The notes under the pieces were generated by a model, which searched no databases, was not told the DNA's origin, and saw only the letters and a list, made by a program, of their open reading frames with translations. From assembly GCF_900156065.1 (NCBI RefSeq), contig NZ_FTNF01000007.1, positions 186,001-250,000 on the forward strand: a stretch of DNA of 64,000 bases, written 5' to 3'. This document shows positions 25,019 through 34,240 of the stretch, in pieces. The stretch's first letter is position 1, and each line of letters begins with the position of its first letter. A program made the position numbers and the translations under genes. Origin of the DNA: Micromonospora avicenniae (GTDB lineage Bacteria; Actinomycetota; Actinomycetes; Mycobacteriales; Micromonosporaceae).

Positions 25019-27487
25019 ATGACGATGACCACCTCACTCGCCGACCACCTGCGGTCGCTTCCCGACGAGTCGCTGGCCGCCCTCCTGCAGCTGCGGCCGG
25101 ACCTCGTCGTGCCCGTGCCGGCCGACGTCTCCGCGCTCGCCACCCGGGCGCAGTCCCGCGTGTCGGTGGCCCGGGCCCTGGACGGGCTGGACCAGTTCAC
25201 CCTTCAGATCCTCGACGCCGCCCGGCTCACCCGGAACCCGGCCGACGGCACCACCTCCACGGAGGCCGTGCTCGCCATGGCGACGGCCGGGGCACGACCG
25301 CCCGCGCCGGCCACCGTCCGGGGCGCGGTCGACCGGCTGCGCGCGCTCTTCCTGCTGTACGGCACACCCGAAGCGCTCAGCGTGACGGCGAGCGTCGACG
25401 AGGTGTCGCCGTACCCCGCGGGGCTGGGCCGGCCGGCGGCGGAGCTGGACTCGCGCAGCGCCGCGCTCTGCGCGGACCCGGCGAAGCTGCGCCGGACGCT
25501 GCTGGCCGCACCGCCCTCGGCCCGGGCGATCCTGGACCGGCTCGCGGCCGGGCCGCCGGTGGGCAGCGTGCCCCCGGGCGCGTTGCAGGCGCCACCGCTC
25601 GGCGAGGAGGACCAACTGCCACCCGACCCCGTCAACGGTGGCGCGCCGACCGGGTCGCCCGTGCGCTGGCTGGTGGAGCACCGACTGCTCGTACCGGTCT
25701 CCGCCGGCACCGTGGAGCTTCCCCGCGAGGTCGGGCTGCTGCTGCGCCGCGACACCGGGCCGCTCGGACCGCTGCGGACCAGTCCGCCGGCGGTCGCCGC
25801 GGCGCCTCGCGAGCCGAAGGCCGTCGACTCCGCCGGGGCCGGGCAGACCCTGGAGGTCGTCCGCCACACCGAAGGGCTGATGGAGCAGCTCGCCGCCGAA
25901 CCGGCCCCGGTGCTCCGCTCCGGCGGCATCGGCGTACGAGACCTGCGCCGCCTGGCCCGCACCGGCGGGCTGGACGAGCCGACGACGGCGCTGCTGATCG
26001 AGGTGGCGTACGCTGCCGGGCTCCTCGGCGAGCTGGAGCTGCCCGGAGTCACCACCAGCCGCTACGGCGCCGACCAGCAGGTGCTGCCGGCCGCCGGCTA
26101 CGAGGTGTGGCGGGCCGCCTCCCTGGCCCAGCGCTGGGAACAGCTGGCCCGGGCCTGGCTGACGATGACCCGGCAGGTGGGGCTGGTCGGGCAGCGCGAC
26201 GACCGGGACCGGCCGATCACGGCGCTCTCGGCCGAGGCGGAGCGGGCCGGTGCCCCGGCCGCCCGGCGGGCCGTGCTCGGGGTGCTCGCCGACCTGGAAC
26301 CGGCCACCGTGCCCACCACCGACGAGGTCCTGGCGCTGCTCGACTGGCGCTCGCCGCGGCGCAGCCGGGGGCGGGAGAACGCGCACCGGGAGGTGCTCGC
26401 CGAGGCCGCTCAGCTCGGCGTGACCGGCCTGGGGGCGCTCACCTCGTACGGGCGGCTGCTGCTGGCCGACGTCACCCAAGCCGACGACGGCACCGACGAC
26501 CCGCTCGGGCTGCACCTGGAAATCGACAGCGAGGAACCGTCGACGGCGGCGCGGGCGCTGGACGCGCTCCTACCCGCCCCGGTGGACCACTTCCTGATGC
26601 AGGCCGACCTGACCCTCGTGGTACCGGGCCCACCCGAGCCGACGCTCGCCGCCGAGCTGGACGCGGTGGCCGAGCCGGAGTCGGCGGGCGGCGCCAGCGT
26701 GCACCGGGTGACCACGGCCAGCGTGCGCCGGGCGTTGGACGCGGGCTACACCGCCGACGACCTGCACGGGCTCTTCCGGCGGAGGTCCCGCACACCGGTG
26801 CCGCAGTCGCTCACGTACCTGATCGACGACGTGGCCCGCCGGCACGGCGGGTTGCGGGCCGGGTCCGCCGGCGCGTACCTGCGCAGTGACGACGAGGCGT
26901 TGCTCAGCGAGGTCTGCGCCGATCGGCGGCTGGAGTCCCTGGCGTTGCGCCGGCTGGCGCCGACCGTGCTGGTGAGCCCGTACCAGGTGGGGCGGCTGCT
27001 GGGCGCGCTGCGCGACGCCGGGTACGCCCCGGTGCCCGAGGACGCCAGCGGCGCGGCGGTGCTGTCCCGGCCGAAGACACGGCGGGCGCCCGCCCGGGTG
27101 TCGGTGGCCACCCGGACGCTGGACCCGCTGGCCGCGCCGAGGCTGCCGATGCCGCGGCTGCTCGGGGTGGTGGAGCAGATCCGGCGCGGCGACGCGGCGG
27201 CGCGGGCGGCCCGACGGGCCCCGGCGGCGGTACGCGGCGGCGGCCGAGGTGCCGCCGGTCCGGCGCCGACCCAGGGCCACAGCGACGCTCTCGCGGTGCT
27301 CCAGCAGGCGGTCCGGGACAAGGCGCTGGTCTGGGTCGGCTACGTCGACGCGCACGGGGCGACCGCATCCCGGCTGGTCAAGCCGGTCTCCATCGGTGCC
27401 GGCTACCTGCGCGCGGAGGACGAGCGGACGGAGATGCTGCACACCTTCGCGCTGCACCGGATCACCGCGGCGGTACGCCCCGACTGA
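25019..27487 (+). CDS. Helicase-associated protein with C-terminal WYL-like domain (Rv0862c family)
   Basis: The 822-residue protein starts SLADHLRSLPDESLAALLQL and has repeated winged-helix-like segments (RGAVDRLRALFLLYG, and VRDLRRLARTGGLDEPTTAL). A middle region, LLPAPVDHFLMQADLTLVVPGPP, is typical of the XPB/Ssl2-like helicase family protein. A C-terminal part (VWVGYVDAHGATASRLVKPV, then MLHTFALHRITAA) resembles a WYL ligand-binding domain. It lacks Walker motifs and is not itself a helicase. Together with the XPB gene downstream it suggests a DNA-repair pair. Two ATGs (25019 and 25025) lie after a TAGCGT -10 box (25010-25015). Confidence 0.82.
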   Translation: MTMTTSLADHLRSLPDESLAALLQLRPDLVVPVPADVSALATRAQSRVSVARALDGLDQFTLQILDAARLTRNPADGTTSTEAVLAMATAGARPPAPATVRGAVDRLRALFLLYGTPEALSVTASVDEVSPYPAGLGRPAAELDSRSAALCADPAKLRRTLLAAPPSARAILDRLAAGPPVGSVPPGALQAPPLGEEDQLPPDPVNGGAPTGSPVRWLVEHRLLVPVSAGTVELPREVGLLLRRDTGPLGPLRTSPPAVAAAPREPKAVDSAGAGQTLEVVRHTEGLMEQLAAEPAPVLRSGGIGVRDLRRLARTGGLDEPTTALLIEVAYAAGLLGELELPGVTTSRYGADQQVLPAAGYEVWRAASLAQRWEQLARAWLTMTRQVGLVGQRDDRDRPITALSAEAERAGAPAARRAVLGVLADLEPATVPTTDEVLALLDWRSPRRSRGRENAHREVLAEAAQLGVTGLGALTSYGRLLLADVTQADDGTDDPLGLHLEIDSEEPSTAARALDALLPAPVDHFLMQADLTLVVPGPPEPTLAAELDAVAEPESAGGASVHRVTTASVRRALDAGYTADDLHGLFRRRSRTPVPQSLTYLIDDVARRHGGLRAGSAGAYLRSDDEALLSEVCADRRLESLALRRLAPTVLVSPYQVGRLLGALRDAGYAPVPEDASGAAVLSRPKTRRAPARVSVATRTLDPLAAPRLPMPRLLGVVEQIRRGDAAARAARRAPAAVRGGGRGAAGPAPTQGHSDALAVLQQAVRDKALVWVGYVDAHGATASRLVKPVSIGAGYLRAEDERTEMLHTFALHRITAAVRPD

Positions 27488-27542
27488 GCCGCCGGACCGG
27501 CGGTCGCCGGGCGGGTGGGCCCGACCGGCGGCTACGGAGCCG
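27488..27542. terminator. Compound hairpin between convergent genes
   Basis: gccgccgg (27488-27495) pairs with ccggcggc (27535-27542), and an internal ccgccgg/ccggcgg hairpin is also possible. It lies between the stop codons of the helicase-associated gene and the small membrane protein. Confidence 0.45.
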
Positions 27543-27543
27543 G

Positions 27544-27774
27544 TCAGCGGCGGCTGCGCCGTACCGTGCCGACGATCGAGACGACCAGCAGCAGCGCGAA
27601 CCCGGTGCCGGCCGCCTCGCCCACCGAATTGACGAAGCCCTGCCGGAGCACGAGCCAGCCGTAGAGGAACCAGCCGAGGACGGCCAGCGCGGCGACCACG
27701 TACGCGACCACTGTCGCGGCGGACACCTCCTCGCCCTGGTCGTGCTCCCGGGCCACGTCATGATCGAGCGCCAT
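27544..27774 (-). CDS. Small two-helix membrane protein, unknown function
   Basis: This 76-residue protein has a charged N-terminus (MALDHDVAREHDQGEEVSAA) and two hydrophobic segments (VVAYVVAALAVLGWFLYGWL and GFALLLVVSIVGTV), then a basic VRRSRR end. I recognise no family. It lies between the two helicase-related genes on the opposite strand, so it is probably unrelated to them. Confidence 0.6.
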   Translation of the reverse strand: MALDHDVAREHDQGEEVSAATVVAYVVAALAVLGWFLYGWLVLRQGFVNSVGEAAGTGFALLLVVSIVGTVRRSRR

Positions 27775-28012
27775 CTGCGCCTCCCCGTCCGGTACGACCC
27801 CGGACGTTCAGCGTGGCACCGTTGTGGCGCGAGTGACAGGGCGAAACACCCCCGGACGCCGCCGTCCCATTCTCAGACGTTCGCGAGTGCCGGGGTGGTT
27901 GCACCCGGTACGCGTGCTCCTGCCCACCTCCGGCCGCGTGCAACACTGGATGGTCGGCCTGCGGCGGGTCAACGACCGCCCTGGGCAGCTCATCGGACGG
28001 AAGGACGCTGGC

Positions 28013-29692
28013 GTGAGCGGTGGACCCCTGATCGTGCAGTCGGACAAGACCCTGCTGCTGGAGATCGACCACCCCGACGCGCAGGCGTGCCGGATGGCCA
28101 TCGCCCCGTTCGCGGAGCTGGAACGCTCCCCGGAGCACGTGCACACCTACCGGCTCACGCCGCTCGGCCTGTGGAACGCCCGGGCCGCCGGTCATGACGC
28201 CGAGGGTGTCGTCGACTCGCTGATCAAGTTCTCCCGCTATCCCGTGCCGCACGCGCTGCTGGTCGACGTGGCCGAGACCATGGACCGGTACGGCCGGCTC
28301 CAGCTCGTCAACGACCCGGTGCACGGCCTCGTCCTGCGGGCGCTGGACCGGCTGGTACTGGTCGAGGTCGCCAAGAGTAAGAAGCTCGCCGGCATGCTGG
28401 GCGCGAAGATCGACGACGACACGATCGCGGTGCACCCGTCCGAGCGGGGCCGGCTCAAGCAGGCGCTGCTGAAGCTGGGCTGGCCAGCCGAGGACCTCGC
28501 CGGGTACGTCGACGGCGAGGCCCACCCGATCGACCTGGCGGAGGCCGGCAAGGAAGGCCGGAAGCCGTGGACGCTGCGGTCGTACCAGCGGGAGGCCGCC
28601 GAGGCGTTCTGGGCCGGCGGCTCGGGTGTCGTGGTGCTTCCCTGCGGCGCGGGCAAGACGCTGGTCGGGGCGGCGGCGATGGCCGAGGCGAAGGCGACCA
28701 CGCTGATCCTGGTCACCAACACGGTGGCGGGGCGGCAGTGGAAGCGGGAGCTGATCGCACGCACGTCGCTGACCGAGGAGGAGATCGGCGAGTACTCGGG
28801 CGAGCGCAAGGAGATCCGCCCGGTCACCATCGCCACGTACCAGGTGCTCACCTCACGGCGCGGCGGCGCGTTCACCCACCTGGACCTGTTCGGCGCCCGC
28901 GACTGGGGCCTGGTCATCTACGACGAGGTGCACCTGCTGCCCGCACCGATCTTCCGGTTCACCGCGGACCTGCAGGCCCGCCGCCGGCTGGGTCTCACCG
29001 CGACGCTGGTCCGGGAGGACGGCCGGGAAGGCGACGTGTTCAGCCTGATCGGCCCGAAGCGGTACGACGCGCCGTGGAAGGACATCGAGTCGCAGGGCTG
29101 GATCGCCCCGGCCGAGTGCACCGAGGTCCGGGTGACGCTGACCGATGCGGAGCGGATGGCGTACGCGACGGCGGAGGCCGAGGAGCGCTACCGGATGGCG
29201 GCGACCGCCCGGACCAAACTGCCGGTGGTGAAGGCGCTGGTGGACCGGCACCCGGACGACCAGGTGCTGGTCATCGGGGCGTACATCGACCAGCTGCACC
29301 AGCTCGGCGAATACCTCGACGCGCCGATCGTGCAGGGCTCCACCACGAACAAGGAGCGGGAGCGGCTGTTCGACGCGTTCCGCTCCGGTGAGCTGCGCAC
29401 GCTGGTGATCTCGAAGGTTGGCAACTTCTCCATCGACCTGCCCGAGGCGGCCGTCGCGATCCAGGTGTCCGGCACGTTCGGGTCGCGGCAGGAGGAGGCC
29501 CAGCGGCTCGGCCGCGTGCTCCGCCCGAAGGCCGACGGCCGGCAGGCCCACTTCTACACGGTGGTCTCCCGGGACACGATCGACACCGAGTACGCGGCAC
29601 ACCGGCAGCGTTTCCTCGCCGAACAGGGGTACGCGTACACCATCGTGGACGCCGACGACGTCCTCGGCCCGAAGCTCCCGTCCGTCGACTGA
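28013..29692 (+). CDS. XPB/Rad25-type DNA helicase
   Basis: The 559-residue superfamily-2 helicase has an N-terminal damage-recognition-like domain (residues 1-180). The motor domains follow: Walker A VLPCGAGKTLVGAA, DEVH box VIYDEVHLLPAP, motif III GLTATLVREDGREGD with the RED element of XPB proteins, and motif VI RQEEAQRLGRVLRPK. It should unwind DNA 3' to 5' with ATP during repair or transcription-coupled processes, as its mycobacterial relatives do. The GTG at 28013 has GGAAGGA seven bases upstream. The upstream helicase-associated gene is its likely partner. Confidence 0.92.
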   Translation: MSGGPLIVQSDKTLLLEIDHPDAQACRMAIAPFAELERSPEHVHTYRLTPLGLWNARAAGHDAEGVVDSLIKFSRYPVPHALLVDVAETMDRYGRLQLVNDPVHGLVLRALDRLVLVEVAKSKKLAGMLGAKIDDDTIAVHPSERGRLKQALLKLGWPAEDLAGYVDGEAHPIDLAEAGKEGRKPWTLRSYQREAAEAFWAGGSGVVVLPCGAGKTLVGAAAMAEAKATTLILVTNTVAGRQWKRELIARTSLTEEEIGEYSGERKEIRPVTIATYQVLTSRRGGAFTHLDLFGARDWGLVIYDEVHLLPAPIFRFTADLQARRRLGLTATLVREDGREGDVFSLIGPKRYDAPWKDIESQGWIAPAECTEVRVTLTDAERMAYATAEAEERYRMAATARTKLPVVKALVDRHPDDQVLVIGAYIDQLHQLGEYLDAPIVQGSTTNKERERLFDAFRSGELRTLVISKVGNFSIDLPEAAVAIQVSGTFGSRQEEAQRLGRVLRPKADGRQAHFYTVVSRDTIDTEYAAHRQRFLAEQGYAYTIVDADDVLGPKLPSVD

Positions 29693-29712
29693 GTGCTCGC
29701 CCGCCCCGAGAA

Positions 29713-29768
29713 TGATCAAGAGGTTTGCGTCGCCGATCAGCACTCCGGCGACGCAAACCTCTTGATCA
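29713..29768. terminator. 56-bp perfect palindromic repeat between convergent genes (copy 2)
   Basis: Perfect 23-bp arms, tgatcaagaggtttgcgtcgccg core (29713-29735) and its complement (29746-29768), enclose 10 nt. It is nearly identical to 1402-1457. It lies between the XPB stop and the M43 protease stop, so it probably terminates both transcripts. Confidence 0.8.
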
Positions 29769-29794
29769 ACGCGGTGCAGTTGGCGGGGTGGAGG

Positions 29795-30757
29795 TCAGCT
29801 CTTGCCGCCGCCGGCGCGGAAGGCCACCCAGGCGTCGCTCATCCGGTCGGCCTGTCCGGCGGTGAACATGTTCATGCAGGAGTCCTGCGTGTAGTCCATG
29901 AAGTTGTGGATCGGGTCCAGGCCGGGTGCGGTGCAGGTGTCCGCGCCCACCGGGCAGTCGAACTGCGGCGCCGCCTCCCGCGGGGTGTCCGCCACGAAGT
30001 CGCCGGACGCGGAACAGCCGTGCGCGAAGGTGTGCTCCAGCATCAGCCAGTGCCCGACCTCGTGCGTCAGCGTGTCACCGAGGGAGTACTTGCCCGCCGT
30101 GCCGCCCGGCATCGACTCGTCGAGCATCACCACGCCGTCGATGTAGTCGCGGCCGTTGTTGTAGCCCTTCGGGAAGTACGCCCAACCGAGGAGCCCGCCG
30201 CCGATGTTCGCCGCGTACACGTTGAGGGTGCGGGCGTCTCCGGTGTAGAGCGCCTTCTTCATGTCGCGCTCGTTCTTGCCCGGCACGACGGTGTACCAGT
30301 CGCTGTTCACCGTCCAGGTGGTGTCGACCAGCTCGAACCGGAACGGCGTGTCCGAGGCGTCCGGTGCGGTGCGGCCAGCGTAGGAGTCGTTCAGCACCTC
30401 CATCTGGTCGCCGATCATCGTGTTCCAGCGGGCCGTCTCCGCCGCGCTCAGCGGGTGGTCGGAGACCATGTGGAAGACCGTGGGGATGGTGACGCTGCCG
30501 TTGGGCAGGCGCGGCGAGTCCTTGATGACGCCGTAGGCGTTCGCCTCGTTCTTCGAGTACAGCTCCGGCTCCTGCGCGGTGGCGCCCTCGGCGACCCGGG
30601 CCACGCCGGGCGCGTCGGTGCCCGGCTCACACACCGCAGCGCCCGGGGAGACGGTCGCGGGTGCCGCCGCCACCGCGCCGTAGGCGCCACCGGACGCGAG
30701 GAACGTCGCGGCGGAGGCGGTGAGGACCGCCAGTCGGAAGATCGGTCTCCTGTTCAT
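29795..30757 (-). CDS. Secreted zinc metalloprotease, M43 (pappalysin-like)
   Basis: The 320-residue protein has a Sec signal peptide (MNRRPIFRLAVLTASAATFL, with A-rich cleavage region). The catalytic domain has the zinc motif THEVGHWLMLEHTF (about residues 231-244) and the Met-turn HNFMDYTQDSCMNMF. Paired cysteines near the zinc site (HGCSASGDF, FDCPVGADTC) are as in M43 enzymes. It should cleave extracellular proteins. The third-ligand spacing fits HExxHxxxxxH with Met in the position usually taken by Gly. The ATG at 30757 has AAAGG upstream. Confidence 0.88.
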   Translation of the reverse strand: MNRRPIFRLAVLTASAATFLASGGAYGAVAAAPATVSPGAAVCEPGTDAPGVARVAEGATAQEPELYSKNEANAYGVIKDSPRLPNGSVTIPTVFHMVSDHPLSAAETARWNTMIGDQMEVLNDSYAGRTAPDASDTPFRFELVDTTWTVNSDWYTVVPGKNERDMKKALYTGDARTLNVYAANIGGGLLGWAYFPKGYNNGRDYIDGVVMLDESMPGGTAGKYSLGDTLTHEVGHWLMLEHTFAHGCSASGDFVADTPREAAPQFDCPVGADTCTAPGLDPIHNFMDYTQDSCMNMFTAGQADRMSDAWVAFRAGGGKS

Positions 30758-31125
30758 CGGTGCACCTTTCGGGGGATGGAAGCGGCGCGGCATCGACGCG
30801 GGGTTGGCACGACCAGGTCGACGGCGTCGTCTGCCCGGTATGAGACCACGTCAGGAGCGTCCACAAAAGCCCTGATCAAGGGGCTGACGCCGATGTAACG
30901 AAAGGCGGCCGGGGAACGCTTTCGAAGAGGCACCCGGGACGGGCGTGAGGAGCGCCCGTAGCGAAGATCGGCGTCGCCCACAACCCGGCGAAGGTCCGGT
31001 TTACCCAACGGAACGCAGTTGGCAACATCAATGCGACAGTTCACGCGCGACGATCCCTTCCAGCAGCGCCGACCAGACGTTCGGGTGATCCCACGCGCCC
31101 ACCCTCCTGGCAGACGGGAGCCTTC
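30758..31125. other. Divergent promoter region of M43 protease and amidase genes
   Basis: The 368-bp gap carries no gene. Small inverted repeats are present: cgaaag/ctttcg near 30899-30924 and acgggcg/cgcccgt at 30939-30959. They could be regulator sites or leader hairpins, but I cannot name a factor. No clear -35/-10 pair stands out. Confidence 0.45.
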
Positions 31126-32976
31126 ATGGGCAACAGCACTGATGCCACTGCGACACCGACCACGACGGAAAGCGCACGGTCGGGTGTCAGTCGTCGGTTC
31201 CTGCTCGGCGGCGGTGCCGCGGCAGCTGGTGCGACGGTGGCCGGTTTCGTCACCGCACAACCGGCCACCGCCTCCCCCGGCTCCACTCCGGACCTGCTCA
31301 CCCAACTGCCGTCGATCGGCCAGATCCCGCGCCGGTCGCGGATCGTGGACTACGAACTCGGTGAGCTGATCGTCCTGCTGCGGGCCCGGCAGGTGACCTC
31401 GGTCGAGCTGACCGAGGCCTACCTCGACCGCATCGAGCGGTTGAACGGCCCGTTCGAGGTCTACGGCGACAACGGCGGGTACAACGCGTTCGTCCGGATC
31501 GACCGGGAGGGCGCCCTCGCCCAGGCCGCGGCGGCGGACAGCCTGCTCCGCCACGGCCGGCGGTCACCCCTGCTCTGTGGCATTCCCTTCGGGATCAAGG
31601 ACTCGATCGCGGTCAAGGGGCTGGAGGCGAAGAACGGCACCCACGCGTACGACGGGAACCTTTCTCGCCGCGACGCGACAATCGTGGCGCGGCTGCGCGC
31701 CCAGGGCGCGGTGATCATCGGCCACACCATCGCCTCGGCGTTCTCCGGCAGCATCGCCGGCACGTTCGCCGGCAACGCCTGGAACCCACGCTTCATCCCG
31801 GGCGGGTCGAGCCAGGGATCCGGGGTGGCCACCGTGGCTCGACTGGCTGCGGCCACGATCGGTGAGGAGACCGGAGGCTCCATCATCATGCCGGCGGCGG
31901 CGAACGGTGCGAGCGCCATCAAGCCCTCGCTGGGCCTCGTCTCCACCGCCGGAACGATGCCGCTCTCGCCGGGCTACGACGTGCTCGGGCCGATCACCCG
32001 TTCGATCCGGGACGCGTCGCTCGTGCTGGCCGCCGTCCTCGGACCGGACCCCGCGTCCGACCCGCTCACCCTCTCCGCCCCGCACCCCTTCCCCGCGCTG
32101 CCGGTGGCCGCGCGGCGCGGCAGCCGCCCCCTGGCTGGTACGACCATCGGCATCCCGCAGACCGACTGGATGACCAGAGGCGGCACGGGCGTCGCGCCGG
32201 CAGAGACGTACGACGGCGACTACCGGGCCGCCTTCGAACGGTTCAAGGCCGAGCTGCTCGCCCTGGGAGCCACGGTCAAGGAGTTTCCCGGCCTCGACGT
32301 CACCGTGGCGGCGAACGACCCCTACTTCCGCACCACCGAACGTCTCCCGCTGCCCGACGGCAGTGCGGTGTCGCCCGCCACGGCGCTGCTCAACCCGAAC
32401 CGGTACGAGATCCGCTACTGGCAGGCGATCCGGGCGTTCGCCGAGTCGCACCCCGAGAACGCCGCCGCGTTGACCCGGCAGTTCGGCGACCTCGCCGAGG
32501 CCGCGGCCGCCGCCGGCGCGATCCCCACAGCGGTACGCGACGAGGGCGAACGTCGCCGCCGTACGCTGCAGGCCAACTACCAGCGGGCGCTCGACGAGGC
32601 CGGCGTCGACTTCATGCTCGTGCTGCCGATGGGCGCGCAGATCGGGCCCCGGTTCGGCGGCACCCAGCTCCGCAACTACCGCAGCTTCTACCAGCTCCCC
32701 AACGCGCTCACCTGGCCCATGGTGACCTTCCCGATCGGATACGACAGCACGGAAGGGCTGCCGATCAACGCCGCCTTCTGGGGACCCCGCTTCTCCGAGC
32801 CGGCGCTGGTCCAGGCTGCCCTGGACTACCAGGACCGGCATCCGCAGCACCATCGAGCGGCTCCGCCCGATCCCCTCTTCGCGCCGCAGCAGGCGCGGGG
32901 CCTGGCTCCGGCCGAGGAGACGGTGCCGCCCGAGCTGTCGAACGACCCGCTCGTCGCGGAGAGGGCGTGGGCATGA
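31126..32976 (+). CDS. Tat-exported amidase (amidase signature family)
   Basis: The 616-residue protein begins with a twin-arginine signal (SRRFLLGGGAAAAGATVAGF, residues 22-41). The amidase-signature domain has the Lys-cisSer-Ser triad, K158 in GIPFGIKDSIAV, S228 in PGGSSQGSGVAT, and S252 in EETGGSIIMPAAAN; the 24-residue spacing between the serines matches FAAH-type enzymes. It hydrolyses an amide outside the cytoplasm; the substrate is unknown. The ATG has GGGAGCC near it. Its stop codon overlaps the start of a 57-codon gene by four bases. Confidence 0.88.
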   Translation: MGNSTDATATPTTTESARSGVSRRFLLGGGAAAAGATVAGFVTAQPATASPGSTPDLLTQLPSIGQIPRRSRIVDYELGELIVLLRARQVTSVELTEAYLDRIERLNGPFEVYGDNGGYNAFVRIDREGALAQAAAADSLLRHGRRSPLLCGIPFGIKDSIAVKGLEAKNGTHAYDGNLSRRDATIVARLRAQGAVIIGHTIASAFSGSIAGTFAGNAWNPRFIPGGSSQGSGVATVARLAAATIGEETGGSIIMPAAANGASAIKPSLGLVSTAGTMPLSPGYDVLGPITRSIRDASLVLAAVLGPDPASDPLTLSAPHPFPALPVAARRGSRPLAGTTIGIPQTDWMTRGGTGVAPAETYDGDYRAAFERFKAELLALGATVKEFPGLDVTVAANDPYFRTTERLPLPDGSAVSPATALLNPNRYEIRYWQAIRAFAESHPENAAALTRQFGDLAEAAAAAGAIPTAVRDEGERRRRTLQANYQRALDEAGVDFMLVLPMGAQIGPRFGGTQLRNYRSFYQLPNALTWPMVTFPIGYDSTEGLPINAAFWGPRFSEPALVQAALDYQDRHPQHHRAAPPDPLFAPQQARGLAPAEETVPPELSNDPLVAERAWA

Positions 32977-33146
32977 CCGAGCCGTTCCTGACCGTGGAGT
33001 GGCAGCCGCTGCTCAGCGCGGGCCTCCCGCTGCGCGACCCGGGCGATGAACCCGAGCCGGCGCTGACCGTCGAGTGGGGGCCGAAGCTCGGCACGAGCTG
33101 GTACGCCTACGGCGAGCACCTCTCCAAGGAGACCGACGTCCGGTAA
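32973..33146 (+). CDS. 57-residue protein coupled to the amidase, internal duplication
   Basis: ATG at 32973 overlaps the amidase stop (ATGA), and the frame runs to TAA at 33144-33146. The peptide starts MTEPFLTVEWQPLLSAGLPL and contains a second copy of the same pattern, EPALTVEWGPKLGTSWYAYG, so LTVEWxPxL occurs twice. No signal peptide or transmembrane segment is visible. It is too short for standard gene callers, but coupling to the amidase and the repeated motif support it. It may be an amidase accessory or inhibitor, or a modified-peptide precursor; I have no family match. Confidence 0.6.
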   Translation: MTEPFLTVEWQPLLSAGLPLRDPGDEPEPALTVEWGPKLGTSWYAYGEHLSKETDVR

Positions 33147-33196
33147 CGAACCCTCGGCTGCTCGTCGGCTAGCGCTCGGTCGGCTCGGCGTCCTTG

Positions 33197-33233
33197 ATGT
33201 CGGGGTGTCCAGCCGGACCGGACACCCCGACAT
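33197..33233. terminator. Hairpin between convergent amidase operon and patatin gene
   Basis: The 14-bp stem atgtcggggtgtcc (33197-33210) with ggacaccccgacat (33220-33233) has a 9-nt loop. It is positioned to end both transcripts. Confidence 0.8.
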
Positions 33234-33285
33234 ACCTACAAGTCGAGCCGATCAACCCGACGGGCGGCCGGGAACGGTCAGCGGG

Positions 33286-34131
33286 TCAGCTCCACAGTGC
33301 GGCGACGGCCTCGGCGTGGGCCTCGCCGACGGCCCGACCTGCCTGGGCGGCCGGCCCGCGGGTCGCGGGCGACAGCGCGTTGGTGCCGAACGCGTCGACG
33401 GAGGCCTGGTCGGCGCTGATCACATGCACCTTGGCCGGGGCGAGCTTGGCGATCTCGTCGTCGAGGTTGCCCCACGGCTGCGGGGTGCCCTCCAGGATGG
33501 GCTGGATGATCAGCACCCGGTCGGCACCGGCGGCGAGGTCGGCGTTGGTCATCGAGCGCACCCCGCCGTCGATGTAGTGACGGTCGCCGATCGCCACGGG
33601 CGGCCAGATGCCGGGCACCGCGCAGCTGGCGGCCACCGCGTCGCGCAGCGACACCCCGGAGTCGCCGCTGAAGACGGTTACCTCACCGCTCTCGGCGTCG
33701 ACGGCGGGCAGCCGTACGTCCCGGCTCGGCCACGCCTTGACCGGGAGCCGGGCGTCGATCGCGGCGAGCCGGACGGCCGGGTCGACGTTCCGCGCGGCGA
33801 GTGCGAGCGCACCCAGGCGGCGGCGGGCCTCCGCCGGGTCGGAGACGCCGGCCAGCACCGCGCCGTACTCGCCGAAGAGCTTCTCCGTGTCGACATCCAC
33901 CTCGATCTCGGCGGTCTCCGCGCGCAACTGTGCCGCGTACAGGTCGTCGAGCGGGGTGCCGCTGGTGATCTGCGCGGCGACCGCCGAGCCGGCCGAGGTG
34001 CCGACCACGAGGTCGGCAGCGAGAATCTGGTCGGCGAGTGCCGGATCGGCGTCGGCGAGGCCGCGCAGGACCCCGAGTTCCCAGGCGATGCCGGCGACTC
34101 CGCCGCCGGCAAGTACCAGTGCGCTACCCAT
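33286..34131 (-). CDS. Patatin-like phospholipase
   Basis: The 281-residue protein has the patatin hallmarks: oxyanion loop LVLAGGGVAGIAWELGVLRG at the start, nucleophile elbow VVGTSAGSAVAAQ (Ser about 47), and the catalytic Asp in HYIDGGVRSMTNADLA. It should hydrolyse a lipid acyl ester in the cytosol or at the membrane; the substrate is unknown. The ATG at 34131 has AAAGG upstream. A 25-bp-unit GC-rich repeat lies between it and the next gene. Confidence 0.88.
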   Translation of the reverse strand: MGSALVLAGGGVAGIAWELGVLRGLADADPALADQILAADLVVGTSAGSAVAAQITSGTPLDDLYAAQLRAETAEIEVDVDTEKLFGEYGAVLAGVSDPAEARRRLGALALAARNVDPAVRLAAIDARLPVKAWPSRDVRLPAVDAESGEVTVFSGDSGVSLRDAVAASCAVPGIWPPVAIGDRHYIDGGVRSMTNADLAAGADRVLIIQPILEGTPQPWGNLDDEIAKLAPAKVHVISADQASVDAFGTNALSPATRGPAAQAGRAVGEAHAEAVAALWS

Positions 34132-34240
34132 GAACGGAGCCTTTCACAGGGCCCGAGGGCCAGGAAGGCCGTTCGGCTGTGACGCGCGTCGTTCACTCCG
34201 GCCGCCCGGGAGCGGCACACGGCTCCGCCACGCCGCCGAA

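Noticed and set aside
24820..26889. Plus-strand open frame of 689 codons overlapping the helicase-associated gene
   Set aside because: It is Arg/Gly/Ala-rich and in a different frame from the well-supported helicase-associated protein.
31040..31125. Possible riboswitch before the amidase
   Set aside because: Only short 6-7 bp hairpins are present and no known aptamer core can be recognised.
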